A stretch of 64,000 nt of DNA from Corynebacterium gallinarum (GTDB taxonomy: Bacteria; Actinomycetota; Actinomycetes; Mycobacteriales; Mycobacteriaceae). Numbering within the stretch: the stretch's first letter is position 1; each line of letters begins with the position of its first letter. Under the pieces are notes generated by a model. The model did no database searches. It had not been told where the DNA came from and saw only the letters and a list, made by a program, of their open reading frames with translations. The DNA lies in NCBI RefSeq assembly GCF_014837045.1, contig NZ_JACSPR010000005.1, forward strand, positions 170,190 to 234,189, read 5' to 3'. Made by a program: the position numbers and the translations under genes. This document shows positions 30,735-40,400 of this stretch, one piece after another.

Positions 30735-31160
30735 ATGAGTGCATCATCAGGTAAATCAAGGCTTAAATTGGACATGGACAACCGCATGGCCTGGCGCAAG
30801 GTCCCCGCGGGAATCCGCATCGGTGGTGCGTTCGTGGCACTCGGGGCGGTCATGATCGTCTTCGGTGTCATCCAATTGTTCAACGGCGGTCTGCTCCAGC
30901 CCTTCGCCGTGACCCCACGATTCCTGGTGATCCTCCTGGCGGCCGCCATCTTGGGCGGTTTCGCCACGGTGAGCAAATATGAAAACAGCTCCCGCCTCCA
31001 GGTCATCGCCCTGGCTGTTGCGGTCATCCTGGTCTTCGCCAGCCGTGCGCTGCCGAATGACCCCATCATGCTGATCGAGCAGTTCTGGCTCAGCCTGTGG
31101 GCCGTGACCGCCATCATCTGTGGCCTGATCATCCGCCGTTCCCTGATGCCGAAGGCGTAG
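30735..31160 (+). CDS. hypothetical four-helix membrane protein
   Basis: A 141-residue protein starting MSASSGKSRLKLDMDNRMAW. Four hydrophobic segments follow: RIGGAFVALGAVMIVFGVI, PRFLVILLAAAILGGFATV, LQVIALAVAVILVFA and FWLSLWAVTAIICGLII. No family is recognised. It begins 16 bp after the PEBP gene and ends before a strong bidirectional terminator, converging with pyrD. Confidence 0.7.
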   Translation: MSASSGKSRLKLDMDNRMAWRKVPAGIRIGGAFVALGAVMIVFGVIQLFNGGLLQPFAVTPRFLVILLAAAILGGFATVSKYENSSRLQVIALAVAVILVFASRALPNDPIMLIEQFWLSLWAVTAIICGLIIRRSLMPKA

Positions 31161-31178
31161 CCACCCGGCAACAACCAG

Positions 31179-31222
31179 CAGGGGCGTTATCCGATGACAC
31201 CTGTCATCGGATAACGCCCCTG
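31179..31222. terminator. bidirectional terminator between convergent genes
   Basis: Perfect 20-bp arms (31179-31198 and 31203-31222) around an ACCT loop, followed by TTTCT on the plus strand. It separates the membrane-protein gene from pyrD. Confidence 0.85.
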
Positions 31223-31243
31223 TTTCTCTGTGGTGGATAAGGC

Positions 31244-32377
31244 CTACACGGCACTGTCCTTCCAGGGCAGACCGGATCCGACAGCCTCGGAGATGTTGGA
31301 CAACCCGTGAGCCCTGACCTGCTCCGCCAGACCGAGGTGGATGTCCCGGATCCAGTCCGGGCCCCCGTAGATGAAACCGGTGTACCCCTGCAGCAGGGTG
31401 GCACCGGCGGTGATCCGCTCCCAGGCCTGCTCCGGGGTGCTGATACCACCGACACCGATCAGGACCAGCTGATCACCGACCCGGGCATAGAGACGCCTGA
31501 GGACCTCCAGGGCGCGCTCCGCCACCGGGGGACCGGAGATACCACCGGCACCCATCTCCGCCACCTCATGGGCGGGGGTGACCAGACCCTCACGGGAGAT
31601 GGTGGTATTGGTGGCCACGATGCCGGCCAGGCCCAGTTCCAGGGCCAGATCAGCCACGGCGTCCACGTCATCGTCCGACAGATCCGGGGCGATCTTCACC
31701 AGGACGGGCACCGAGGTGGATTCCTGCACGGCGGCCAGGATCGGACGCAGGGACTCCACCGCCTGCAGATCCCGCAGACCCGGGGTGTTGGGGGAGGAGA
31801 CGTTCACCACCAGGTAATCGGCCAGATCACCCAGCAGGGAGGCTGAGCGTCGGTAGTCATCCACCGCCTGCTCGGCGGGCGCCACCTTCGTCTTGCCGAT
31901 ATTGATGCCGATGACATCCCGGGACTTGCGGTGACGCAGATTATCGGCGACATCCGCAGCACCGGCGTTGTTGAACCCCATGCGGTTGAGAATGGCCTTA
32001 TCCGCCGGCAGACGGAACAGACGCGGTGTCGGGTTGCCCGGCTGCGGGGAGGCGGTGACCGTGCCCAGCTCCGCATACCCGAAACCCAGGGCGGTCCACG
32101 TGTCGGCGGCGGTGGCGTTCTTGTCGAACCCCGCGGCCAGACCCAGCGGACGGGGGAAGGTCACACCGAAGACCTCCTGGGACAACACCGGATCATTGAC
32201 CCCGATGACCCGACCCATGACACGGTTGACCGGTGTCGCCATCTGGAGCACACCCAGACCATCGGCGATGATGCCGTGGATACGCTCGGGACGCAGGGTG
32301 AACATGGCCTTCAGGCTCGCATCGTAGGCCTTCTGACGGATCGTGCGGGCAGGACTGGCAGGGGAGGACGAACTCAT
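31244..32377 (-). CDS. pyrD: dihydroorotate dehydrogenase (quinone), class 2
   Basis: A 377-residue membrane-associated flavoenzyme of pyrimidine synthesis, oxidising dihydroorotate with quinone. FMN/substrate motifs are [47 protein letters not shown], and the catalytic-serine loop [32 protein letters not shown] binds the FMN phosphate. The N-terminal extension (about 1-40) is the class 2 quinone-interaction helix region. It lies 45 bp downstream of the lipoprotein gene, a pairing also present in M. tuberculosis (lppL-pyrD). Confidence 0.95.
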   Translation of the reverse strand: MSSSSPASPARTIRQKAYDASLKAMFTLRPERIHGIIADGLGVLQMATPVNRVMGRVIGVNDPVLSQEVFGVTFPRPLGLAAGFDKNATAADTWTALGFGYAELGTVTASPQPGNPTPRLFRLPADKAILNRMGFNNAGAADVADNLRHRKSRDVIGINIGKTKVAPAEQAVDDYRRSASLLGDLADYLVVNVSSPNTPGLRDLQAVESLRPILAAVQESTSVPVLVKIAPDLSDDDVDAVADLALELGLAGIVATNTTISREGLVTPAHEVAEMGAGGISGPPVAERALEVLRRLYARVGDQLVLIGVGGISTPEQAWERITAGATLLQGYTGFIYGGPDWIRDIHLGLAEQVRAHGLSNISEAVGSGLPWKDSAV

Positions 32378-32422
32378 GGGAAATGACTTTCTACTGGGAT
32401 CGGGAGGAAGAATCAGGAGGGG

Positions 32423-33445
32423 TCAGGCCGGGGCGTCAATGACCTGCAGGCCATCGCCGGAGGCGGACGCCACCACGAGGGCACCGTCCTCGAGCACCAC
32501 CACATTGCGCGCATCGGCGACGGTATCCAGACGGTGCTGCTCCTCGGGCACCCCCTCGGAGATCCGGTAACCGGCCAGCTGATTATCCGACAGGGTGGTG
32601 ATCCACGCCAGGTCACGTTCCGCATCCCACGCCACCCCCCACGGATCATCCCCGACCGGAGCGGTCATCTGCAGGCGGATGATGTCATCGGCGTTGTAGA
32701 TGGCGATCTGACCACCGATATTGTCCGAGACCACCAGCAGCCCGTCCTCACCGCCGGCCATCTGTCCCACACCCAGACCCACGCGCAGGGTCGCGCCGGG
32801 GCGGTCGTTGGGGTAGTCGATGTCCTGGATGGTGGTGGCACCGTTCCAGATGCGCACCACAGCGTCGTGGCGGTCCTCCACCGGCACGGCGATCATCTCG
32901 GTGCCGGGATCCTGCACGTCGAAGGTCACCGGCTCCTGGCCGTCGCGGTAGACGGTGACATCCTCATCCACATCATTGCCGGTGAGGAGGATCCCATCGC
33001 TGGTCAGGGCCGCCACGGTGGTCGGTGTGTCGGTGGCCCGCAGGTCATCGAGGTCCGGGTCGGTGGCGTCGATGACGAAGGCGCCCTGTTCACAGGCGAG
33101 CACGAACCGGTCACCGGTGGCGGTGAGATCACCACAGCCGGCGTCCACATCCAGGGTGGTTTCGGTCCCCGCCTCGAAATCGGCCACGGTGCCGATGGCC
33201 AGGGTGTCCTCCGTGCGCACACCCAGGATGTCCCCGTCGGCGACCTCCAGGTCGGTGATGGCGGCGGTGTAGTCGATGACGGTGCCGGCGGGATTCTCCG
33301 CCGGTGGGGAGGCGACCGGGGTGGCATTGCCCATGTCCGGGGTGTCCGGGAGGTTCTGGGAACACCCGGCCAGTAACACGGTGGTGGCCACCAGTGACGT
33401 AACCAGCAGCGGACGGTGGGCACGGGAACGCAGGCGCATATTCAC
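32423..33445 (-). CDS. secreted lipoprotein, LppL-like
   Basis: A 340-residue exported lipoprotein. A basic start (MNMRLRSRAHRP), hydrophobic LLVTSLVATTVLLAGC and the lipobox LAGC place the lipidated Cys at about residue 28. The mature part has repeating VxxxDGxLVV-type strands, suggesting a beta-propeller (YncE-like). TAATCT lies 8 nt before GTG 33445, so a leaderless GTG start is favoured; ATG 33439 is the alternative. Position next to pyrD matches mycobacterial lppL. Function unknown. Confidence 0.82.
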   Translation of the reverse strand: MNMRLRSRAHRPLLVTSLVATTVLLAGCSQNLPDTPDMGNATPVASPPAENPAGTVIDYTAAITDLEVADGDILGVRTEDTLAIGTVADFEAGTETTLDVDAGCGDLTATGDRFVLACEQGAFVIDATDPDLDDLRATDTPTTVAALTSDGILLTGNDVDEDVTVYRDGQEPVTFDVQDPGTEMIAVPVEDRHDAVVRIWNGATTIQDIDYPNDRPGATLRVGLGVGQMAGGEDGLLVVSDNIGGQIAIYNADDIIRLQMTAPVGDDPWGVAWDAERDLAWITTLSDNQLAGYRISEGVPEEQHRLDTVADARNVVVLEDGALVVASASGDGLQVIDAPA

Positions 33446-33482
33446 AATGTGTCAGATTACCAGCCGGACCGGGTAGTCCCTG

Positions 33483-34433
33483 TTATAGGGAGACATCCTC
33501 CAGCGCCTTGATGATCGGGGCGGGGAGAACAACCTCCTCCACCCGCAGCAACTGCTGCAGTTGCTCAGGGGTGCGCGCCCCCACGATCACCGAGGTGACC
33601 CCGGGGCGGTCCCGCACCCACGTGGTGGCGGTGACGGCGGGACTCAGGCCCAGCCCACGGGCGGCGGTGTCCAGGGCATCGACGATGGTGTGTGCCCGGG
33701 AGTCGAGGTACCCCTGCATCTCGGCGTCGCGCCCGGAGGATGCCGCGCGGGAATCCGGTGGGATCTGGGAGCGGTACTTGGCCGTGAGCACTCCCTGGCC
33801 GAGTGGGGCACCCGCGAAGAAGCCCACCCCCAGGTGTTGGGTGGCCGGCAGCAGCTCCTCCTCGGGTCGGCGCACCAGCAGGCTGTATTCACTCTGGGCC
33901 ACCACGATGGGGCGTGCCGCCGCGGCGGCGTGGTGGGAGGCGGCATGGGTGACCGCCAGCTGCCACCCGGAATACCCACGGACCCCGGCATAGCGGACCC
34001 GGCCGGTGCGCACGGCGTAGTCGAGGGTGTCGGCGACCTCATGGGGTGGGGTGCGGTCATCCCAGTAGCCCACAGACCACAGATCCAGGTATTCCGTACC
34101 CAGGGAGGCCAGGGTGGCATCCAGCTGCGCGATGAGGGAGCGACGGGAACAGTCCACCCGCCGCCCGATGGGCAGGTGGGGATTGACACCGGCGGAGGAG
34201 GAGATCACCAGATCGGGGCGGGGTGTGTGGGTACGCAGCAACTCACCCAGCATCTGCTCGGCCGCGCCGGTGGCGTAGGTGGGGGAGACGTCGATCAGGG
34301 TGCCACCGGCGGTGAGGAAGTCGGTGAGGATCGTGGTGGCCTCGGGTAACTCGGTACCCAGCCCCCAGGTTGAGGTGCCCAGCCCCATGCGTGTCACACG
34401 CAGACCACTCGTTCCCACCATTCGCTGTTTCAC
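33483..34433 (-). CDS. aldo/keto reductase family protein lacking catalytic Lys and His
   Basis: A 316-residue TIM-barrel protein of the aldo/keto reductase family ([17 protein letters not shown] start, [15 protein letters not shown] near the C-terminus). Of the catalytic tetrad, Asp48 and Tyr53 are present ([14 protein letters not shown]). The Lys (normally xTKxG) is replaced (VISSSAG, 77-82). The His (normally Q-x-H) corresponds to Gly122 in [16 protein letters not shown]-binding C-terminal residues look conserved. It may have lost classical reductase activity or become a nucleotide-sensing protein. It is divergent from uppP, with 43 bp between the starts. Confidence 0.85.
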   Translation of the reverse strand: MKQRMVGTSGLRVTRMGLGTSTWGLGTELPEATTILTDFLTAGGTLIDVSPTYATGAAEQMLGELLRTHTPRPDLVISSSAGVNPHLPIGRRVDCSRRSLIAQLDATLASLGTEYLDLWSVGYWDDRTPPHEVADTLDYAVRTGRVRYAGVRGYSGWQLAVTHAASHHAAAAARPIVVAQSEYSLLVRRPEEELLPATQHLGVGFFAGAPLGQGVLTAKYRSQIPPDSRAASSGRDAEMQGYLDSRAHTIVDALDTAARGLGLSPAVTATTWVRDRPGVTSVIVGARTPEQLQQLLRVEEVVLPAPIIKALEDVSL

Positions 34434-34463
34434 GCCAACAACACTACTTCGGCCCGGCGGTAG

Positions 34464-34469
34464 TAGGGT
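34464..34469 (+). promoter_or_regulatory. -10 element (TAGGGT) of uppP
   Basis: TAGGGT lies exactly 7 nt before the in-frame GTG at 34477, giving a leaderless start for uppP. Confidence 0.5.
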
Positions 34470-34476
34470 TTACCGG

Positions 34477-35358
34477 GTGAATGAACAGACCTACCTTCTA
34501 GCATCCGCGGTGGAACCGGTCGCAGCTGACAACATGAGTTGGACGCAGACGCTCGTCCTCTCTCTGGTCCAGGGACTCACTGAATTCCTGCCCATCAGCT
34601 CCTCGGGACACCTCCGCATCATCTCCGAACTGTTCTGGGGCGCCGATGCCGGTGCCTCGTTCACGGCGGTGGTCCAGCTCGGCACCGAGGCAGCCGTCCT
34701 GGTGTACTTCGCCAAGGAGATCTGGCAGATCCTCACCGGCTGGTTCGCCGGGGTGTTCAACAAGGAGCGTCGCGGACGCGACTACAAGATGGGCTGGATG
34801 ATCATCGTGGCCACCATTCCCGTGGTGGTGCTCGGTGTGCTGGGCAAGGACCTCATCCGTGATGCCCTGCGCAACATGTGGATCACCGCCACGGTGCTGG
34901 TGTTGTTCTCGTTTGTGTTCATCCTCGCCGAGAAGGTGGGCAAGAAGGACCGCGGTTATGAGGACCTCACCATGAAGGACGCCCTGGTCATGGGTTTCGC
35001 GCAGTGCCTCGCCCTGATCCCGGGTGTGTCCCGTTCCGGTGGCACCATCTCCGCGGGTCTGTTCATGGGGCTCAACCGTGAGGTCGCCGCGAAGTTCTCC
35101 TTCCTGCTGGCCATCCCCGCGGTGCTCGGGTCCGGCCTGTACTCCCTGCCGGACGCCTTTGATCCCTCCTCCGGCCAGGCGGCCTCGGGCCTGCAGCTGA
35201 CCGTCGGCACCCTGGTGGCCTTCGTTGTCGGTTATGCCTCCATCGCCTGGCTGATGAAGTTCGTGGCCAACCACTCGTTCTCCTGGTTCGCCGCCTACCG
35301 CATCCCGGCCGGCCTTCTCGTCATGCTCCTGCTCTGGCTGGGTTACCTCAACCCCTAA
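34477..35358 (+). CDS. uppP: undecaprenyl-diphosphatase (bacitracin resistance, BacA type)
   Basis: A 293-residue integral membrane enzyme that recycles undecaprenyl pyrophosphate to the monophosphate for peptidoglycan synthesis. Signature segments are [19 protein letters not shown] (catalytic Glu/His region) and [17 protein letters not shown] (PGxSRSG), with about eight helices. I choose GTG 34477 because of the promoter geometry. ATG 34534 (MSWTQTL) is a possible shorter start and would suit the usual family length. It is divergent from the aldo/keto reductase gene. Confidence 0.93.
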   Translation: MNEQTYLLASAVEPVAADNMSWTQTLVLSLVQGLTEFLPISSSGHLRIISELFWGADAGASFTAVVQLGTEAAVLVYFAKEIWQILTGWFAGVFNKERRGRDYKMGWMIIVATIPVVVLGVLGKDLIRDALRNMWITATVLVLFSFVFILAEKVGKKDRGYEDLTMKDALVMGFAQCLALIPGVSRSGGTISAGLFMGLNREVAAKFSFLLAIPAVLGSGLYSLPDAFDPSSGQAASGLQLTVGTLVAFVVGYASIAWLMKFVANHSFSWFAAYRIPAGLLVMLLLWLGYLNP

Positions 35359-35362
35359 AAAG

Positions 35363-35429
35363 CTGCTTGTCGACGCCCCACCCCGCAGGTCCCTCACCGG
35401 GAGCTGCGGGGTTTTTCGTCGACAAGCAG
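35363..35429 (+). terminator. nested terminator after uppP
   Basis: Inner arms CCCCGCAG (35381-35388) and CTGCGGGG (35404-35411) run into TTTTT (35412-35416). Outer arms CTGCTTGTCGACG (35363-35375) and CGTCGACAAGCAG (35417-35429) pair over 13 bp. Both outer arms carry the recurrent 11-mer GCTTGTCGACG. Confidence 0.85.
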
Positions 35430-35531
35430 GGTGGGAATAACGACCCGCCCGGGGATGTTGTGGGTGGCGGACGCGCGACGGCGCGCTGGATGAAAACACG
35501 ACCTCAACAATCCCTTACCGTGGAAAGTAGC

Positions 35532-35537
35532 TAGAGT
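35532..35537 (+). promoter_or_regulatory. -10 element (TAGAGT) of mshC
   Basis: TAGAGT lies 7 nt before the ATG at 35545, with no ribosome site. This is leaderless geometry. Confidence 0.5.
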
Positions 35538-35544
35538 TAGATCC

Positions 35545-36837
35545 ATGCATTCTTGGCCCACCCCCGACATCCCCGCCCTGGACGGCACCCCCGTGCCACT
35601 GGCGCTCTACGACACCGCAGATCAACAGGTCAAACCCGTGGAGGTGCCGCCCAGTGGATCCGGAACCCCGGTGGGCATGTATGTCTGCGGTATCACCCCG
35701 TATGACTCCACACACCTGGGGCATGCGGCGACCTACCTCGCCTTCGACCTGATCTACCGCGTGCTGCTGGACAATGATCACCAGGTGCATTACGTCCAGA
35801 ACATCACCGACGTGGATGATCCGCTGTTCGAACGCGCCGAGCGCGACGGCGTGGACTGGCGTGAGCTGGGTACCAGCCAGATCGATCTCTTCCGCAGCGA
35901 CATGGAAACACTGGCGGTGATCCCGCCGCAGGACTACATCGGTGCGATCGAATCCATCGACGAGGTCATTGAGATGGTCTCCATCCTCCTGGAGGAGGGC
36001 GCGGCCTACGTGGTTGATGACCCGGAGTACCCGGATGTCTACGCCTCGATCAACGCCACCGAGAACTTCGGTTATGAATCCAACTATGACGCTGCCACCA
36101 TGGCGGAGCTGTTCGCCGAGCGCGGCGGCGACCCCGACCGCCTCGGCAAGCGCAACCCCATGGACGCCCTGCTGTGGCGCGTCGCCCGCGAGGGCGAACC
36201 CAGCTGGGAGTCCCCCTTCGGCCCCGGTCGCCCCGGCTGGCACATCGAGTGTTCGGCCATCGCGACCAACCGTCTCGGCCACAGCTTCGACATCCAGGGT
36301 GGCGGATCGGACCTGATGTTCCCGCACCACGAGTTTTCCGCCGCCCACGCCGAGGCCGCCCACGGGGTGGAGCGCATGGCCAAACACTATGTGCACGCCG
36401 GCATGATCTCCCAGGACGGGGTGAAGATGTCGAAGTCGCTGGGCAACCTCGAATTCGTCCACCGTCTCACCGCCGCCGGGCATGAACCGGGCGCGATCCG
36501 TCTCGGTGTCTACGCCCACCACTACCGCGGTGACCGTGACTGGAGTGATGAGATCCTGGCAGCGGCCGAGGCGCGCCTGGCCCTGTGGCGCAGTGCCGCC
36601 GCCGTGGCCACCGATGTCCAGGCGGCGGTGGATGCCGTGGCCCAGCTGCGCACCCACCTCTCCGATGACCTGGACACCCCTGCCGCCCTCGCCGCGGTGG
36701 ATACCTGGGCTGAGACGGCACTCAAGGACACCGGGAATGTGTCTGACACCGCCGATCAGTTCGACGCCCCGGAGTTCACCCCGGCCGGTCGGATCCTCGC
36801 CGCCGCCGTGGATGCGCTGCTGGGAGTGCGTCTCTGA
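35545..36837 (+). CDS. mshC: L-cysteine:1D-myo-inosityl 2-amino-2-deoxy-alpha-D-glucopyranoside ligase
   Basis: A 430-residue ATP-dependent ligase joining Cys to GlcN-Ins, the penultimate step of mycothiol synthesis. It is a paralogue of cysteinyl-tRNA synthetase. [17 protein letters not shown] holds the Zn Cys48 and the HIGH-like [14 protein letters not shown] follows with further zinc ligands. The KMSKS loop is VKMSKSLGN. The N-terminus ([12 protein letters not shown]) and shortened C-terminus, without the tRNA anticodon domain, distinguish it from CysS. A small conserved gene follows 23 bp downstream. Confidence 0.93.
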   Translation: MHSWPTPDIPALDGTPVPLALYDTADQQVKPVEVPPSGSGTPVGMYVCGITPYDSTHLGHAATYLAFDLIYRVLLDNDHQVHYVQNITDVDDPLFERAERDGVDWRELGTSQIDLFRSDMETLAVIPPQDYIGAIESIDEVIEMVSILLEEGAAYVVDDPEYPDVYASINATENFGYESNYDAATMAELFAERGGDPDRLGKRNPMDALLWRVAREGEPSWESPFGPGRPGWHIECSAIATNRLGHSFDIQGGGSDLMFPHHEFSAAHAEAAHGVERMAKHYVHAGMISQDGVKMSKSLGNLEFVHRLTAAGHEPGAIRLGVYAHHYRGDRDWSDEILAAAEARLALWRSAAAVATDVQAAVDAVAQLRTHLSDDLDTPAALAAVDTWAETALKDTGNVSDTADQFDAPEFTPAGRILAAAVDALLGVRL

Positions 36838-36860
36838 GCGTTTTCAGGGACAATGAACGC

Positions 36861-37241
36861 ATGAGCATTCGCGCAACCTTTCAGCCCACCGTCAACGACT
36901 TCATCGCCAACCTGGAGGAATTCGCCACCGGTTCCTATCTCAAGGACGATGAGAAGGAATTCTGGGATGCCCCCTTCGATGTGAAGGCGCTGCCGGAACT
37001 CCGCGTCATCCTGGAGAACTACCTGGATTCCCTGGATGCCATGGGCAAGGGCCCTGAGCAGGATGTCCTCAACGCCGCTGCCCAGAGCACCCTGGATGAG
37101 CTGGAGAAGTTCAACACCAAATACTACGGGGCCGTCATCGAGCCGGAGGAGAAGGAGGAACTCTCCGAGATCCTCTTCGACGCCGCGAAGCTGACCGAGG
37201 CCGATGATCTATCGCTGGCCAGCTTCCCTGAGTTCGACTAA
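36861..37241 (+). CDS. small conserved hypothetical protein
   Basis: A 126-residue acidic, helical, cytosolic protein (MSIRATFQPTVNDFIANLEE...) without recognisable motif. GACAAT lies 6 nt before the ATG, so it may be leaderless, or it may be co-transcribed with mshC 23 bp upstream. The terminator at 37286-37318 ends the unit. I recall similar small proteins near mshC in corynebacteria but no function. Confidence 0.7.
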   Translation: MSIRATFQPTVNDFIANLEEFATGSYLKDDEKEFWDAPFDVKALPELRVILENYLDSLDAMGKGPEQDVLNAAAQSTLDELEKFNTKYYGAVIEPEEKEELSEILFDAAKLTEADDLSLASFPEFD

Positions 37242-37285
37242 GCAGTTCGACTAGGACAAGTACGCGCTCACCCGCATCCTGTTGT

Positions 37286-37318
37286 GAGGGAGGCACCCCG
37301 AGGTGGGGTGCCTCCCTC
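37286..37318 (+). terminator. hairpin terminator before metH
   Basis: Perfect 14-bp arms (37286-37299 and 37305-37318) around a 5-nt loop, 44 nt after the small gene's stop. T-rich sequence downstream is modest (TGTTTCC). Confidence 0.75.
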
Positions 37319-37441
37319 CGGTGTTTCCTCCCCTGGATGACCCCAGTGTAACCAGGGAGAGCACCGGGTATGAATAAAAATCGGGTGTGTTCAGGGGGGA
37401 AAATTCGGTAAACCCGGCAGCCGTACTAAGCTGTCTACCTA

Positions 37442-40400
37442 ATGTCTGATACAGCTACCTCCTCCGCATTCCTTGACGCTCTCCGCAACCATGTACTCAT
37501 CGGCGATGGCGCCATGGGTACCCAGTTGCAGGCCTTTGACCTCGACGTGGAAGATGACTTCCTCGGCCTCGAAGGCTGTAATGAGATCCTCAACCACACC
37601 CGACCCGACGTCCTGCGTCAGATCCACCGCGACTACTTCGAGGCCGGTGCCGATCTGGTGGAGACGAACACCTTCGGTTGTAACCTGCCGAACCTGGCCG
37701 ACTATGACATCGCCGACCGGTGCCGCGAGCTGGCCTACAAGGGCACAGCAGTGGCACGTGAGGTCGCCGATGAGATGGGACCGGGCAGGAACGGCATGCG
37801 CCGGTTTGTTGTGGGTTCCCTCGGACCGGGCACCAAGCTGCCCTCCCTCGGACACGCCCCCTACGGTGACCTGCGCGGCCATTACAAGGAGGCTGCCCTC
37901 GGCATCATCGAGGGTGGCGGCGATGCCTTCCTCATCGAGACCGCCCAGGACCTCCTGCAGGTCAAGGCCGCCGTCCACGGTGTCCAGGACGCCATGACCG
38001 AACTCGGTGTCACCCTGCCGATCATCTGCCACGTCACCGTCGAAACCACCGGCACCATGCTCATGGGCTCGGAGATCGGTGCGGCACTGACCGCCCTGGA
38101 GCCACTGGGCATCGACATGATCGGCCTGAACTGCGCCACCGGCCCGGCCGAGATGAGCGAGCACCTGCGCTACCTGTCCAAGCACGCCTCCATCCCGGTC
38201 TCGGTCATGCCGAACGCCGGTCTGCCCGTGCTGGGGAAGAACGGTGCGGAATACCCCCTGACCGCCGAGGAGCTCGCCGAGGCCCTGCGCGGTTTTGTCA
38301 CCGATTACGGCCTGTCCATGGTTGGTGGTTGCTGTGGCACCACCCCGGAGCACATCCGCGCCGTGCGTGACGCGGTGGTCGGTGTGCCGGAGGGGGAGAC
38401 CCCGGTGCTGGAATCCGTGCCGGCCGGACCCGTCGAGCGCGCCGAGCGCGAGGTTGAGGTCGAGGATGCCGTGGCCTCGCTCTACACCTCCGTGCCCCTG
38501 AACCAGGGCACCGGCATCACCATGATCGGTGAGCGCACCAACGCCAACGGCTCCCGCGCCTTCCGCGAGGCCATGCTCGCCGGTGATTGGGAGAAGTGCG
38601 TCGACATCGCCAAGCAGCAGACCCGCGACGGCGCCCACATGCTCGATCTCTGCATCGACTACGTGGGCCGCGACGGCCGTGAGGACATGGCCACCCTGGC
38701 CTCGCTGCTGGCCACCAGCTCCACCCTGCCGATCATGCTGGACTCCACCGAACCGGAGGTCATCCGCGTCGGCCTGGAGCACCTGGGTGGGCGCAGCATC
38801 GTCAACTCCGTCAACTTTGAGGACGGTGACGGGCCGGAATCCCGCTACCGCCGCATCATGGAGATGGTCAAGCAGCACGGTGCCGCCGTGGTCGCCCTGA
38901 CCATCGACGAGGAGGGTCAGGCCCGTACCGCCGAGCACAAGATCCGCATCGCCGAGCGCCTCATCGAGGACATCACCGGTACCTACGGGCTGAAGGAGTC
39001 GGACATCATCGTCGACTGCCTCACCTTCCCGATCTCCACCGGCCAGGAGGAGACCCGCCGCGATGGCATCGAAACCATCGAGGCCATCCGGGAGCTGAAG
39101 AAGCGCCACCCGGAGGTACACACCACCCTGGGTCTGTCCAACATCTCCTTCGGCCTCAACCCGGCGGCACGTCAGGTGCTCAACTCCGTCTTCCTGCACG
39201 AGTGCATCCAGGTCGGCCTGGATTCCGCCATCGCCCACAGCTCCAAGATCCTGCCGATGAACCGCATCGACGACCGCCAGCGCGAGGTTGCCCTGGACAT
39301 GGTCTATGACCGTCGCGCCGAGGGGTATGACCCACTCCAGGAGTTCATGCAGCTGTTCGAGGGTGTCTCCGCCGCCGATGCCAAGGACGCCCGCGCGGAG
39401 GCCCTGGCGGCCATGCCGCTGTTCGACCGCCTCGCCCAGCGCATCATCGACGGTGACAAGAATGGTCTGGAGGAGGATCTCGAGGCCGGCATGCAGGAGA
39501 AGCGGCCGATCGAGATCATCAACGAGGACCTGCTCAACGGCATGAAGACCGTTGGTGAGCTCTTCGGCTCCGGCCAGATGCAGCTGCCGTTCGTGCTCCA
39601 GTCCGCGGAGACCATGAAAACGGCCGTCGCCTACCTCGAGCCGTTCATGGAGGCAGAGGCCGAGGCCACCGGTGAGGCCCGGGCCGAGAGCAAGGGCCGC
39701 ATCGTGCTGGCCACCGTGAAGGGCGATGTCCACGACATCGGCAAGAACCTGGTGGACATCATCATGTCCAACAACGGCTACGACGTGGTCAACCTCGGCA
39801 TCAAGCAGCCCATCTCGGCGATGCTGGAGGCCGCGGAGAAGCACCAGGCAGACGCCATCGGCATGTCCGGTCTGCTGGTGAAGTCCACCGTGGTGATGAA
39901 GGACAACCTGGAGGAGATGAACGCCGCCAAGGCGTCCCACTACTCGGTGATGCTCGGTGGTGCCGCCCTGACCCGCACCTATGTGGAAAATGACCTGGCC
40001 GAGGTCTACCAGGGTGATGTCTACTACGCCCGTGATGCCTTCGAGGGGCTCAGCCTCATGGACGAGCTCATGGCGGAGAAGAGGGGAGAGGGCGCCGATC
40101 CGGATTCCCCGGAGGCCATCGAGGCCGCCCGCAAGAAGGAGGAACGCCGCGCGCGCAATGAGCGGTCCAAGCGGATCGCGGCGGAGCGCAAGGCCAAGGC
40201 CGAGCCGGTGGAGGTGCCGGAGCGTTCCGACGTGGCCACCGACACCCCCGTCGCCACGCCTCCGTTCTGGGGTACCCGCATCGTCAAGGGCCTGCCGCTG
40301 GCGGAGTACCTGCCCACCCTGGATGAGCGCGCACTGTTCATGGGTCAGTGGGGACTGAAGGCCACCCGTGGTGCCGAGGGCCCCTCCTATGAGGAGCTGG

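Noticed and set aside
37319..37441. Cobalamin riboswitch or McbR operator upstream of metH
   Set aside because: I searched by eye for the B12-box (GCCACTG) and for TAGAC-N6-GTCTA. Only a half-site-like GTCTA is present, which is not enough.
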